From assembly GCA_031841125.1 (NCBI GenBank), contig CM063108.1, positions 53,156,122-53,220,121 on the forward strand: 64,000 nucleotides of DNA. The letters are read 5' to 3'. Below, piece by piece: positions 46,111 through 56,599 of this stretch; within the stretch, counting starts at the first letter, position 1, and every line of letters starts with the position of its first letter. A model generated the notes under the pieces. It saw only the letters and a list, made by a program, of their open reading frames with translations. It made no database searches and was not told where the DNA came from. A program made the translations under genes and the position numbers. The stretch comes from Acanthococcus lagerstroemiae. Its lineage: Eukaryota > Arthropoda > Insecta > Hemiptera > Eriococcidae.

Positions 46111-46276
46111 CAGGGCCGTGCCGAGGATTTAAGTAAGGGGGGGGGGTCGCGATTAAGAAATTTCGCTCAGTCACAGATCCGCTATCCTCTTCGTCTTAAC
46201 CTATTGTTTTTTCGTGTTTTTTCCCCCAGTGGGAGTGGTTTGACTCCCCCTCCCCTCCCCCGTCGGTACGGCCCTG
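46111..46276. mobile_element. hAT-type MITE, perfect 8-bp TSD
   Basis: A 166-bp element. The left end is CAGGGCCGTGCCGAGGATT and the right end, reverse complemented, is CAGGGCCGTACCGACGGGGG. It is flanked by perfect GTAATGAG (46,103-46,110 and 46,277-46,284). CAGGG ends with 8-bp TSDs indicate hAT. A GC-run left flank (46,137-46,146) and C-rich right half extend the TIR imperfectly. Non-coding. Lies in the GAGTCT array. Confidence 0.9.
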
Positions 46277-46750
46277 GTAATGAGTTTTATATGTATCAGC
46301 AGTCTTAGCAGAACTGAGTAGAGTTTCCGTGAGGTGTAACGAGTGTTGAAGAGATTTAACGCGTATCAAGGAGTCTCCTAAAAAGGTTATGGGCGAAGGG
46401 AATTCACCAGGCATTTCAAATTTGGGTGTTTAGAAAGAAGAAACAGACGGGCCTGAGCGTGAGATTCCGCTGTCAGACTTATAGCTAGGTCCAACTGTGG
46501 ACTGACTATGTTGAAAACCGTCTGCAATAGTATGCTAGAACGGTTGACGACATTGGAAGTAGTTTTCTTCATCATTTCATACTTGTTACCACTGCATAGG
46601 GTCAGATTTCCGCAGTCAGTTTCACAACTAGATTTGTACCTAACTAAATCATACTTGGATTGAGTTTACGAACTTCCTGCATTGTTATGATGAAGTCAGT
46701 GATGGCATATATGACAAACACCAAGCATTACGTAATACTTCATATACATG

Positions 46751-47852
46751 TGTTAGGCTCAATTGCCGAAGTCGCTCATTGGGCGAAAAAATTGACCACA
46801 ACGCGTTTTGGTGATCGCGAAACAACCAGTACGCGAAATGAGCAATTTTAGTATAACCAGAACGCGTTTTGAAATGTTAAATTACCGCAGATCGCGTTTT
46901 GGCCTATGTTAATCGTTTAAAAAGAGAGCCACTACGCGTTCTGAAACCCTAGTTTACCAGAACGCGTCCTGTTCTTTCAATTTTTAAAGTGAGCTCGGGT
47001 AAAGTAGGAAGAAAGGAGGAACAGTTGAAAATAGTTTTGAAATTTTCTATCATTATGAAAAATACGTCGTAATTTTTTTTTTTTTTACATAATAATTATA
47101 GGCTGCTTATTCTTACACGAAGAATTCGAGTGGCATTTTGAGTTACATTTCATATTGTTCGCGAGGCATTTACATTTTCTATTGGTGCAATAGCGTTTGC
47201 AATTACAGTGAACAAAGCCTTGCTCGCTGCCTGAAATTGCAGCGGAGGCTGATCTTAAGGTCATTGGTGCCGTTGGAGGCACATCTGCGAGGGTAACGAA
47301 CGTACTATCGGCGATGGTAAACTCATTTCGAGCGTACAAATTTTTGAGGATTCCCTCCTTTGTACCGACTTTGTACAATCCGGAAGAATTAATTTCAATG
47401 ACCACGGCTAGGACACTTCGGGGGAGCTGCGCACGTCCGTGATCGACATCAGGTACACGTAATAAAATGTTTGTACCAACTGGAACCGGTGGAAATCTGG
47501 CATTTGAGCGCGATAGCATTTTTTCCGCTTGTCTTTTCAACCCATTCCTTGCACCCTCGCGTTGACATTCAACAGCCTTGGTCCTCGAACAACGGTCGCA
47601 AATGATTTCCTCGTTGTTTCCGTCTTTATCGTTTTCTCAGGTTTGAACGAGATTATTCGAAAACGCGTTGTGGTTCTTTTTATGCAAATTATAACAGACC
47701 AGAACGCGAACTGATCGTTTTGCATTTTACAACGCGATCTGGTTGTTTCCTGAAATGCACAAACACCGAATTTCGCGTAGTTTCGCAATCACCAAAACGC
47801 GTTGTGGTCAATTTTTTCGCCCAATGAGCGATTTCGGCAATTGAGCCTAACA
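46751..47852. mobile_element. Ginger-type DNA transposon, internally deleted, young
   Basis: A 1,102-bp element with TIRs of about 73 bp that differ at only about two positions. Both begin TGTTAGGCTCAATTGCCGAA and run on through CGCTCATTGGGCG and CACAACGCGTTTTGGTGAT. TGT..ACA tips flanked by the 4-bp direct repeat CATG (46,747-46,750 and 47,853-47,856) match the Ginger class of DNA transposons with integrase-derived transposases. About eleven ACGCG(T/A)-centred motifs lie in the subterminal 220 bp on each side. Only the C-terminal part of the transposase is retained, so this copy needs a helper. Confidence 0.78.
47085..47632 (-). pseudogene. Integrase-derived transposase, C-terminal part (KRBA2/SCAND3-like)
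   Basis: An uninterrupted 182-codon minus-strand frame. It begins upstream of any Met with a zinc-knuckle-like ICDRCSRTKAVECQ segment. Next is a basic GLKRQAEKMLSRSN linker, then a small beta-rich domain (PPVPVGTNILLRVPDVDHGR, SGLYKVGTKEGILKNLYARN, FVTLADVPP). It ends in a cysteine-rich tail with CNCKRYCTNRKCKC and CNSKCH. This order is what I know from the C-terminal region of KRBA2/SCAND3-like proteins and related transposon ORFs. The DDE integrase core is absent, removed by the internal deletion. The frame has no stops, consistent with recent loss. Confidence 0.75.
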
Positions 47853-48774
47853 CATGTACTAACAGTGTACTCTAGTTAATGATGGCATTTGATGAATATT
47901 GAAGACGAAAACGGTATTTTGATATTTCATACCAACCACTGCTGCCTCAAGTCAGATTTCCTCAGTCAGTGTTACAGCTAGATTAGTACCTAGTAAAATT
48001 ATGAGTGGATTGTTCAGGGAACTCCTCACAATAGTGTGCTTGAGCCAGTGATGGCATTTAGCAAACACCCAGTCTTTCTTTTTTAATATTTTACATTTAC
48101 ATTATTGTGCTAATCCGTGTTGGCATTAATAAACCCCGAGAAATTGAAAATGACATTTTTAATGGTATTACTTCTGTTTTTTGTGTGCGTGAGAGGTGGT
48201 GCTGGATGCGCCAAATGCTCAAGCCTTATGGTCCATTGTATTTTTCCTCAGACTGCTGTTAAGGATCAGCTCACAATAGCTTCACTTTTACGGCCAAAGT
48301 GAGAATTTTACTGACTTCTATCCTTTTGACTTTATTGTGTGCTAAATACTCCAGTCCTAATGCTTCACGCCTTATCCCTGCTATTGCTGGGCATTGGAAT
48401 ATGATGTGAATCGAGGTCTTCTCTTCTTTTCCACGATGCCTGCAGGAGCTGCTTTTCTCACTTACTATTACCGCGTAGGGTCAGATTTCCGCAGTCAGTG
48501 TTACATATATACAGGTAGATGAGTAGTAAACTCCCCGTAATGGTGTGCTACAGCCAGTGATGGTATTCGGCAAACATCAAAAATTGCTTTCGTGTTTCTT
48601 CTTACTTACATAACGTACACAGAGTTACAACCACTTACAGTAGAGGCTTCTGAGAAGTGTGTAATCGGTCGCCAGTATCTGAAAGCTGTAAGTGGGTAAG
48701 GCGCGCTACCTGCCGATGCTCGTTGAGCTCACCGTCATAAACCACGGGGCTAGTGATACGGGTATTCGACAGGA

Positions 48775-48883
48775 AGATAGCGCAGTTGATTTGATCTAGG
48801 CCGATTCCCGGCAAGAAGAGAAGAAGGCTAAGGCAGCTCTAAGAGGCTCCCCGATGTCCCTGAGGTAATGCTCAAAAGGGCGG
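48775..48883 (+). mobile_element. SINE body fragment, 5'-truncated
   Basis: Retains GATCTAGGCCGATTCCCGGC, AAGAAGGCTAAGGCAGC, CCCCGATGTCCCTGAGGTAA and CTCAAAAGGGCGG of the 5.2-kb SINE family. It has a GATAGCGCAGTTGAT remnant of the head, but the B box is lost. More diverged than the other copies. Confidence 0.7.
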
Positions 48884-49089
48884 GTGAGAACAAATGAAAA
48901 GAGAGATGGAGCCAATGGTGGCACTTGATAATCACTACAAGAATGGCTTTCTTATATTATTTGTACCGTTGTTATTTCGGGTTGGGTTTCAGTAGTTCGT
49001 TTTACAGCTGGAATCTCAACTACAGCACTAAACGCTGGTTGAGTACTAGTATTAATGCTCCATAAATATACGTAATGGTTATAGCGTTG

Positions 49090-50870
49090 CCTAGAAAAAA
49101 ACAGATGAAATGACTCTGATACTTTTCATACCTAATACTATTTTGGGTTTATTTCTGTCGTAAATTTTGCAGCGCGACTCCTGAATACTGGCTAGTTGAA
49201 TAGCCACACTGATGCTCTGCAAAAATTGGTAGAATCCTGAGTTGATGATATGTGTAACTGATTGGTGAGGTATTCTCGCTGATTCTCGAATTCACTGTAC
49301 GTCTAGCTCGATGGTTGCAGCACTTCACGTGCCATCGAGCTGTCGAGTACATTACGTTTTGCTGCGCTAATGTGCGTTCTGTGGCATCATATTTTCTGGG
49401 TACCTCCAGCGATTACCCAATCGGCGTATTATGAAGACGTTGCAGCGTGGCCACAGATTAGTTGCTAAACCCGACGATGTAAAATTATCTCTAGCGGATA
49501 TTTCCCGAAGATCTGCCGGTTGACGGAAAGGAGCTAAAACAGTAATCGCGATGGAGTCGAGAAAGTGCATCTCGAATTAATTTCTGTATTTTATTTCTGT
49601 TCCAGGTGAGTTATGCGAAAGATTTTGCAAAGACACGTGTACGTTAGTTTCACCCCACGTCTTGGTCTGTGAGTATACATGCGTGTAATTAATACATCTC
49701 ACTCGTTTAAATGGCTCGGTTTTAAAAGCCATAAAGGCGGTTGCCGGCTGGCCGCGCTAAAATTTATGGGCCGAGTGCTGGACGTTGTAAGCGTTGACCT
49801 GTGCTGTGATGTGGCTGCCCTCTCATCCAACTTTGCTCGTGTTGTGCGAACTTTTTCTCTTTTTTCTTCTCTCCGTGTTGCGATCATGTGTTCTTCGTTA
49901 ATTGGACACGGTGTAAGGCCTCTCCAGATTGACTTGTATTGGCGGCAAATTTTCTTTTTAATGTCATTGTCCTTTTGTTTTTTTCTTTTTCATTATGGAC
50001 ACGTTGTGGCCGAGTTACAATTACTCTACGGAATCGTATATTATGGCTGGGAGAACGAAAAGCATAATACGGAGTATAATTGACGGCGAAGGTTGACACC
50101 GCCATCCGCGTGTAGTATACGAGGGCTTAATCTGTTTCTGTAATTTGCCGAAATCGATGCTGTTCTGAACCAGAAAGAAATTGTCATTGATGGATTATTC
50201 GATGTACGAGTATACATACGAATCCAGAAAGATATTCAAGGTACTCCAATTCGCTTTTCGGAATTTCTGCGGTTGTTGATTCAGCTGGTACGCGTACATT
50301 CGGCTGATGAGCACGGTTATGCGGTTTCCTCTTCGCTTTAACCGCTTGCTAGGTACTTTTTAGCCCTGGAGTATACGGTCGATGGCCCACTGTCTGGCAT
50401 TATTATCTAAATGGGCTCATCAGCTATTGTGAATCATCACGAATTAATGGATGCAATGCGCCCAGAATTATCCAATTCAAATGACCGGGTTTGTTCGGCA
50501 ATCGCAGATAGGTTGTTTACTTGTTTTGAAAGAAAAGTAGAAAATTTCGATTCGATGTTAGGCTCGGTCGACGACGGCGACGGAGGTTCATTAGATGCTG
50601 ACCACTGTCCGGAGACGTAATTTATTCGCCGGGACCTAATTAACGAGGTCGCATGCTCGTTGTGGATTACGATATTTGGAGTTGCGATGCAGAGGATGAC
50701 GAAAGACGAGATTAGCTTTAGCTTTTACCCGGTGTGTCGAGGTTCATATGCTTCAACTCCGGGTCGAATGGTTGAAGGGTTTTTATGTTTGCTTTGTAGT
50801 TAATGCTCGCCAGCTGGAGCTATTTTAATAATACTGTACTACGTATTTTACTATAGGTCCGTTTGCTCTC
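49090..50870. other. No recognisable gene
   Basis: Moderately CpG-rich unique sequence. ORFs at 49,679-50,083 (134 codons, plus) and 50,411-50,620 (plus) have no identifiable domain. I cannot support a gene here. Confidence 0.4.
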
Positions 50871-50874
50871 TAAA

Positions 50875-51036
50875 TTTGAATCAGCGGAATTCGCTAGATT
50901 TTCAGCTGTAAGTGTACAGATCACGTGATGAAGGATTCAGATCAGCGCATGTACGCGATTTGAATCAGCGACTACGTGATTGTTATTCTTACAGCTGAAA
51001 AACTAGTAAATTCCGCTGATTCCAATTCGGAGAGTG
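50875..51036. mobile_element. Inverted-repeat MITE
   Basis: The left arm GAATCAGCGGAATTCGCTAG then TTTTCAGCTGTAAG pairs with the right arm CTTACAGCTGAAAAACTAG then AATTCCGCTGATTC. The outer parts (CTCTCTAAATT / AATTCGGAGAG) also pair weakly. The TSD is not resolved. Non-coding. Confidence 0.65.
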
Positions 51037-51217
51037 GATACAGAATCTAGAGGCTGATTGATAGCGTTTGAAATTTCGGTATGCGTTTTCTTGTTAGAAA
51101 AATTCAGTGATGCCTAGTCGTATTTAAAATTCTTTAGAGTCTTTGAAGCCCCGAATTCGTTGGATGGTTTGGGTAGGTGTTTCAATTGAGTTATGTGACT
51201 AGGGGGAAAATCTAGAT

Positions 51218-51300
51218 CAGAGCTCAGCAACCCGCGGCCTGCTGGCCGCATGCAGCCTACCTTCATCCTTCGTGTGACCCAGTCTTCGAAGAAAGGGAAG
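51218..51300 (+). mobile_element. Possible hAT end (CAGAGCTCAGCAACCC)
   Basis: CAGAGCTCAGCAACCCGCGG then CTGGCCGCATGCAGCC resembles the tip and subterminal GGCC-rich hairpin of hAT elements with CAGRGGT-type ends. No matching opposite end or TSD was found, so this may be a solo end or a truncated element. Confidence 0.4.
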
Positions 51301-51429
51301 AACTTGTCTTCAAAATGGTAATCCAAAGTGGGCCTATAGTTTTTCGTAGTTGAGTTTGCAAAAACAAATGCCTGATTATGGCCAATTCTATGCCCTTCAT
51401 CCGTAGAGAGAGCCAACAAATGTGTCACT

Positions 51430-52480
51430 CGCTTCGCTCACAATTATTCGTACAATTTTATTCCTCTAAGTTTTCGTGTTTTCCTTCGCTGCTTTCCAGA
51501 TTAACCCTTGGAGATAAAGAGAACCAAAACAATAACTGGGTGAAGAATTAAATTCAATGATGATTCGCCCTCTTCCTCTTTCCTAGGCTTGGCAAAACTA
51601 CACAAATTATCAAAATTTTACGTTTCCGCCCGTGTGCGGCCATTATACCAGTACAATCAGACATAGTTGATGAAAAAATTGATGGGAAGCTAAATTTTGG
51701 TGCAGAAGGTCAGATGATAGTATTGATTAACATACTGTAAGTCCTCTGGAATTTGAGCATCCTTTCAAAGCTCCATAGGAAATGAGAAATACCACAAAAT
51801 TGAAGTTTCGACAGTAAGTCCACAAATATTTATTGTAACAAGGTAAAAAAATTTGAAACAAATAATATTTCCGCGGTAATTATAATACTAACGGCTTTAT
51901 TTGGCGTTTTCCGCTGTTACCGTTAAACATGCATTTTCGAAATATTGATGCGTGAGGTTACATAAGGTAGTGCGAAATTGCCTCAATTATATAATTTATT
52001 AAGATTTTATATCCAAAGTTGTTGTTTGAAAACTAAGGAAGTGGGCCGTTTCCGCCATTACTTCAGAGTATTGCTCTTCGAACATAATCTCCTCGGTGTT
52101 GAGTCGCCGCTGTCCATGGCAGCTACGAAATTCCATTGGATATGTTGAACCTGACCTCTCCAGTGGGTACAGGTCTTCCAACTGCAAGCTGTAGTGCACT
52201 TGCAATGTATAAATGGCAACAGATGAGGTGGGGCTGGAGGTAACAACCTACAGATGTGTGTGTCAATCCGTCACTACATCCGCGATTTTTATTCTTTGTC
52301 TTGCGTTAACGAATTTTAATGTGTTCTGTTGGGCTAATTTTTATCGCCCCCTTGCCCTGGGAGCTTCAGGACGCTTGGATTGTAAAGGATTTTCAGTGTG
52401 TTGATCAATACGGTAATCTGACCTGTGTCAAAATTCAGTTCCCCATCATTTTTTCCCATCTGTTTGCCGGTTTTTTTCTC
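51430..52480. other. No firmly recognised feature
   Basis: A minus-strand ORF at 51,999-52,205 (68 codons) lies directly downstream of the broken secreted-type coding region below and could be its continuation. No motif confirms this. Confidence 0.3.
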
Positions 52481-52482
52481 CC

Positions 52483-53232
52483 GGTCGAATTCTATTTGGT
52501 CCAGTACTATTTGGTTGGGCCAGTTAGATCGAAAGCGATTTGGTCCACGTGGCTTATTAGTTGACAAGACGTACTGGTCGACAGAAAATGTTTCCTAAGT
52601 TTGGTGTCGACATTACATTACAGTCAATTTCGATTTGAGATATGTCTGTGCACGTGTAATTCGGAAGTGGGTGAATTATAAAGCCAACATCGATCGGTGC
52701 TAGTGCTTGGCAAGTATGATCCTGGAGACTGTGGTTATCCACGTAAAGCGTAGTCATGCAGACAATGCTACTGCGGTCGGAGGGCCCAGAATTCGGTACG
52801 AAGTTAGCAAAAGGGTCCGGGAGACGTGAGATACCCCGAAATTTGTCTTGGCCGAGAGTATTGCATTTTGTTGTCAAGCAGCACTAGGTCAGTTACCATG
52901 AGCAAACAATTTGAAACGTGGAGTTAGAATCGCTCAGAAGAAAGTCGGGTCTCGGTGATTGAAAGATCCGGCGCAAATGAAAGATATATCGTTCTTCATG
53001 AGTATGATACCTAAACTATGCCCTTTTTGTTACACAATTCCGGACCTGAACAGAATAGTACTTTTCATTCTGTAATAAATGTAGAGATCTACCCGGAAAA
53101 AGATCACTGATAATACTTTATAAATTGTGCAATCGTAAAGTGATACATTTTCAGGAGAACACGAGATTGTTGTTACATCTGCTGACCAGTATGTGTTGTC
53201 GACCAATTAGCCTCGACCAAATAGCATTCGAT
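52483..53232. mobile_element. Candidate TIR element with ATTTGGTC subterminal motifs
   Basis: The left end has GGTCGAATTCTATTTGGTCC, further ATTTGGT motifs and GACGTACTGGTCGAC. The right end, reverse complemented, has GATCGAATGCTATTTGGTCG, TAATTGGTCGACAA and CATACTGGTC. The left arm holds an extra 45 bp. The arrangement resembles the subterminal-repeat MULEs at 9224 and 54749, but no 8-11-bp TSD was found. A minus-strand coding-like segment is enclosed. Confidence 0.5.
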
Positions 53233-53972
53233 CAAATTGACGCGAATCTGACAAAAGTGGAAAAACAGACATGGTGGCAGTATATTCCTTCCCCCGGACT
53301 AGGGGGTGGTCAGTTTTGAGGAACTTACTGTGGTATGCTGAACCCCCTGTATCCAAAATCACCTCTCCAACCATTCCTGCATCTACTTGACCTTCTCGGC
53401 ATAACTGTGCCGGACAACTAAATCAGTCTCGCATTTCTGCTAATCTCGAATACATCTTTCTTGGATCTTCCGTATGAGCTTATGAGCGTACTTGGCGAGC
53501 GTGTAGTTGATGTGCTCGTCTCCCACACGCAGTGCAGTATCAGTGTGACAAGGTTGATACCCTTTATCTGTAGTTTCTTATCTCGGCCGGACATCCAGCC
53601 CAACTGGATACGTGAACAGATGATAATAGCATCCTGCTACGATCGGCATATTATTCAAGTTATACCATTGAACGATTTCATAATCCGGCAGATAAGAACG
53701 CCGATTGTCTGTTTGCGTCTTGGTGACATTACGAGACAACTTCGTGCGAATAAAACCTGTTCGCCCGTTCTTCTACTCAATTTTTCATGCTCGCGAATTA
53801 CATATACCTCGTACATAGATGTATTTACAACTCGGAAGGGGATCTTCGGTGTCGCTTTCGTTGGCGAAGATCCGGTAGCGAGAATGAGAACGATTACCGT
53901 CGCGTACCTAGGGCTTTTGAAGAACTTCCTAGTGTAGTTGACGTGCGTACGCGAACAGGTATCGAACTCCAT
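52557..53972 (-). pseudogene. Unrecognised broken coding region, secreted-type
   Basis: Read on the minus strand from 53,972, the first open segment (105 codons) contains a hydrophobic YATVIVLILATG stretch usable as a signal or anchor segment, then a polar region. Further coding-like segments in other frames follow, including a Cys/Tyr-rich block (AGCYYHLF) at about 53,610 and a charged helical block (YAHKLIRKIQERCIRD) at about 53,470. After the candidate element boundary comes a 106-codon frame (52,557-52,877) with several cysteines and N-x-S/T sites (NHS, NYT). Stops and frameshifts separate the segments. I do not recognise the family. Alternatives are a decayed secreted host gene or a mobile-element or virus-type surface protein. 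Confidence 0.35.
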
Positions 53973-53974
53973 TC

Positions 53975-54739
53975 ATACAACGGTGTCAGTAGTCGACGCT
54001 GCGTCGACGACGGCGTCCAGCGGGGCGTCGTATTTGCATAGATGCGACCCGCGGAGACCCCGAACCAGCGACGGCCATCCGACTCGAGAACGTCGACTCA
54101 TTAATTGGCATTCGATCAATGGAAATCGAATACGGTTTCCCGAGAGCGAAAGTCATTAACATCGACATACCGGTTGACTGCGGCGCGCCGCAGTTCTCGT
54201 TAATCGATTCAGTTTATCTGAAATCGCGCGGCGAGACGTGCAGAGGATCGAAGAAACAAGCGGACCGAAGTACCGAGGAAGAAGAAGAAGAGAGGGCGAA
54301 AGTGTTGGAGAGAAAGAGCGAGTACGGGGAAAAAATTGAAAAAAATTGACAAACAAGCGTAACCAGAACGGTTAACTCGCGTTCAGTAACGGCGTCTTCT
54401 TGGAAGTGGAGTCGTTACGGCCGTTATTGGTCGGCCGAGTACGAGTCAGAGCTCGGTCTCCGATCGGTTGTGACCTTCCGGAATACATTTGAGTGGCGAG
54501 AGTATGACGGGGAGACCGCGACTCCACGATGCACGTGTCCAGATTCCAAGAGAAATAGTCGTTGGATCTTCGAAAACAGAGTAGGGCGGGCAGTGGTGCC
54601 GACTACCTATGACACTCTTTACGTCGAGTGTTCGTTCATTCGGATCGTGGATGGAGTCTTGGTTATTGGGAACTAAAAGGGAGAAATAGAGTTCAAATGA
54701 GTGTGCAATACCGAAGTTACAACAAGAGATCTTGGTGCC
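53975..54739. other. CpG-rich unique sequence
   Basis: High CpG density (for example GACGACGGCGTCCAGCGGGG and TGCGGCGCGCCGCAG) with no repeats. Overlapping short ORFs on both strands lack motifs. It could be a regulatory region or exon. Confidence 0.35.
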
Positions 54740-54748
54740 TGAGTACGA

Positions 54749-55733
54749 GGGGGGCCGATCAATTGGGCGGGATAATTAGGCGCGAACGTTTGAGCGCGGA
54801 TGAATAGGGAACGAACGATTGGGCGCGAGGTTAAAAAGGGACCGATCAATTGGGCGCAAGGTTACGTTCTACTACCCAATAAAAGTTCAAGCATCTACCA
54901 CTCAATGTTTGAGGAAATTAGGGGCTTATGTGATACACCGTTTGCGCCGGAATTATTTTCGTATGTGACTACGAATTGGCTCTCATTCAGAAATTCGTAG
55001 TAAATTTGCCAAATTCGAAAGTAGGCGGCCGTCTATTTCATTTCAGCCAAAATGTAATGAGAAAAGTAGGCGAGGTACACCTCATGCGGTACTATGAAGA
55101 ACATCCGCATATTAATCTTCAAGTGCGTATGGTTATTGCTTTGGCCTTCATCCCTCCTGCAGATACCGCGGCTGTATTTGAAGAGGTGAAAGAGCACGTA
55201 GATAATTGTTTGGAGCCGCTTCTGGAATACATTGAAGATTACTACATCGGCCGACGCACACGAACGATCAAGATTCCGTATTGGGTAGTGGAGTGTATAC
55301 GATCGGACTATCGACGGTGATCCAAGAACGAACAATTACGCTAAAGCTGGCCATGAGCAACTGCAGTCAGAGTTTGGCTACTCACACCCTACACTTCGGC
55401 GGTTTTTGAACAATATACGAAGGGTGCAACATGTTCGCGACTACTTAGACGCTGAGTCGGATGCTCCTCTTCCCACCAAGCGAAAGAAATATGTTCAAGT
55501 TGATGAACGCCTTCGCACGATTGTTCCAGAGATTATGATTACAGGAGCGGACTCGAATATTTGCAAGCCATAGCTCACAACTTGTAAAATTTTGCGGAGT
55601 ATATTTTTTGATTATTTTTTTCGCGCCTAGTTGATTTTGCGCCTTTTTCTCCCGCGCCGCATTGTCCGCACACCCAATTGGCTGCACCCAGTCGTCCCAC
55701 ACCCTGTTGTTCGTGCCCAATTGATAAGTACCC
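54749..55733. mobile_element. MULE remnant with perfect 9-bp TSD
   Basis: A 985-bp element flanked by perfect GAGTACGAG (54,740-54,748 and 55,734-55,742). The left end is GGGGGCCGATCAATTGGGCG and the right end, reverse complemented, is GGGTACTTATCAATTGGGCA. Subterminal zones hold repeated (GATCA)ATTGGGCGC-like motifs on the left (54,755-54,862) and their inverse on the right (55,620-55,727). Inside is a plus-strand MULE transposase remnant. This is the best-delimited MULE in the window. Confidence 0.88.
54858..55572 (+). pseudogene. MULE transposase, C-terminal half
   Basis: Reading in the order of the domain: GYVLLPNKSSSIYHSMFEEI at about 54,858 is the segment before the third catalytic region. 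A frameshift follows, then GGRLFHFSQNVMRKVGE, equivalent to the conserved C-x-F-H-F-S-Q block but with Arg in place of the Cys-containing pair. Next is RMVIALAFIPPADTAAVFEE, then EPLLEYIEDYYIG. A second frameshift near 55,300 leads to RTNNYAKAGHEQLQSEFGY, HPTLRRFLNNIRRVQ and a terminal TAG near 55,572. Block order is that of MULE transposases. The N-terminal half with the first catalytic residues is absent. Confidence 0.85.
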
Positions 55734-55742
55734 GAGTACGAG

Positions 55743-56580
55743 ACTTAGCTAAGTTACCTTGCGGTTAGAATTGTCCGTCATTGAGGACTAAGTGCTGGCT
55801 TGAAATTTCATTTTAAGCGGCTGCGGTGAACAGGGTTTGGTAGAAAGTGAGAAAATACTCTCGAGTTGAGCTGGGAAGGGCCGTGAAGCTCAGAGGCGGA
55901 TTAATAATCTCGGAAAATATTGTAATAAAGTAGCACTTCTTTAGGGTCGCACTCTGTGCCATAGAGTTTCTCCTACGGACCAATTTGTAGCCCAGTCGCC
56001 GCCGATAATTGCATCGTTCACGTAGTACTAGTGGAAAACAATATTTTCGTCCTCCAATCTGAAGGAGCTGGTCACATCCTCCGTTGTCCTTTTACTTTAT
56101 GTCAGGGCGTAGTGACCTTGTCATTGTCAGTCACGCAGCTTTCATGGCAGATTAGTCGGGTTAGATTGCCATTTATTTCTCCGCCGTTTGTTGCTATAGA
56201 GTATGTCTTTCTCTGTGCTGAAGGCATATGCGTAGGTGAATCGTTGTTTGCAATGTTAGTCATGTGTCCCACAATGTTGAGTGTGCCACCTACGAGGCAC
56301 ACACAACGCAGCACCAATCTTTCAGAGTTCAGATTTCTGCGGGTATAATATGTCTTGTTCTTGAATACCTGCAGGGGACTGCAGAGCACGCTATCTATCC
56401 ATCTAGATTGGTACTGCGGTCGCTTTGTTGATTCCTTGTTGGTTCGGATGTTTGTGGGAGGAAGACAAACCTGTTGACATATTTGCTTTTCTGCGCTGAG
56501 AAGTCACAGCGACTGCTATATAGACCTTAATAATTTGGAATAGTCAGAAAAATCCAGTTCAGAAATATTGGCGGAGCTAG
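55743..56580. other. No recognisable gene
   Basis: ORF pair on both strands at 56,031-56,389 without motifs. Nothing else is recognised. Confidence 0.4.
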
Positions 56581-56599
56581 TATACTACCCAGTAGTGGA

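Larger units (their letters stand above)
44411..46395 (+). repeat. GAGTCT/AGTCTTAA cryptic repeat array
   Basis: Degenerate units of about 12-20 bp (AGTCTTAATAAATCCTAG, GTCTCAGTTAGTCTCAAC, GAGTATTAATGAGTCATAAG, AAGGAGTCTCAGAAAAGTC) occupy 44,411-44,565, 45,040-45,480, 45,895-46,102 and 46,290-46,390. Two TIR elements and an AT-rich stretch (45,590-45,890) interrupt it. The same composition appears at 34,700-34,925. Confidence 0.65.
46580..49085 (+). repeat. Diverged tandem repeat family around the Ginger-type insertion
   Basis: Blocks CAGATTT(C)CGCAGTCAGTGTTACA, CTAGATT(A/T)GTACCTA, AGCCAGTGATGGCATTT and GGCAAACA(T/C)C recur in the same order near 46,600-46,730, 47,940-48,072, 48,480-48,580 and, weakly, 48,915-49,060. 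The Ginger-type element sits between the first two copies. The intervening text is unrelated unique sequence. The spacing is irregular once the transposon is discounted. Confidence 0.6.

Noticed and set aside
53461..53937. 158-codon plus-strand ORF
   Set aside because: It lies opposite coding-like minus-strand segments and has no recognisable motif; probably a shadow.
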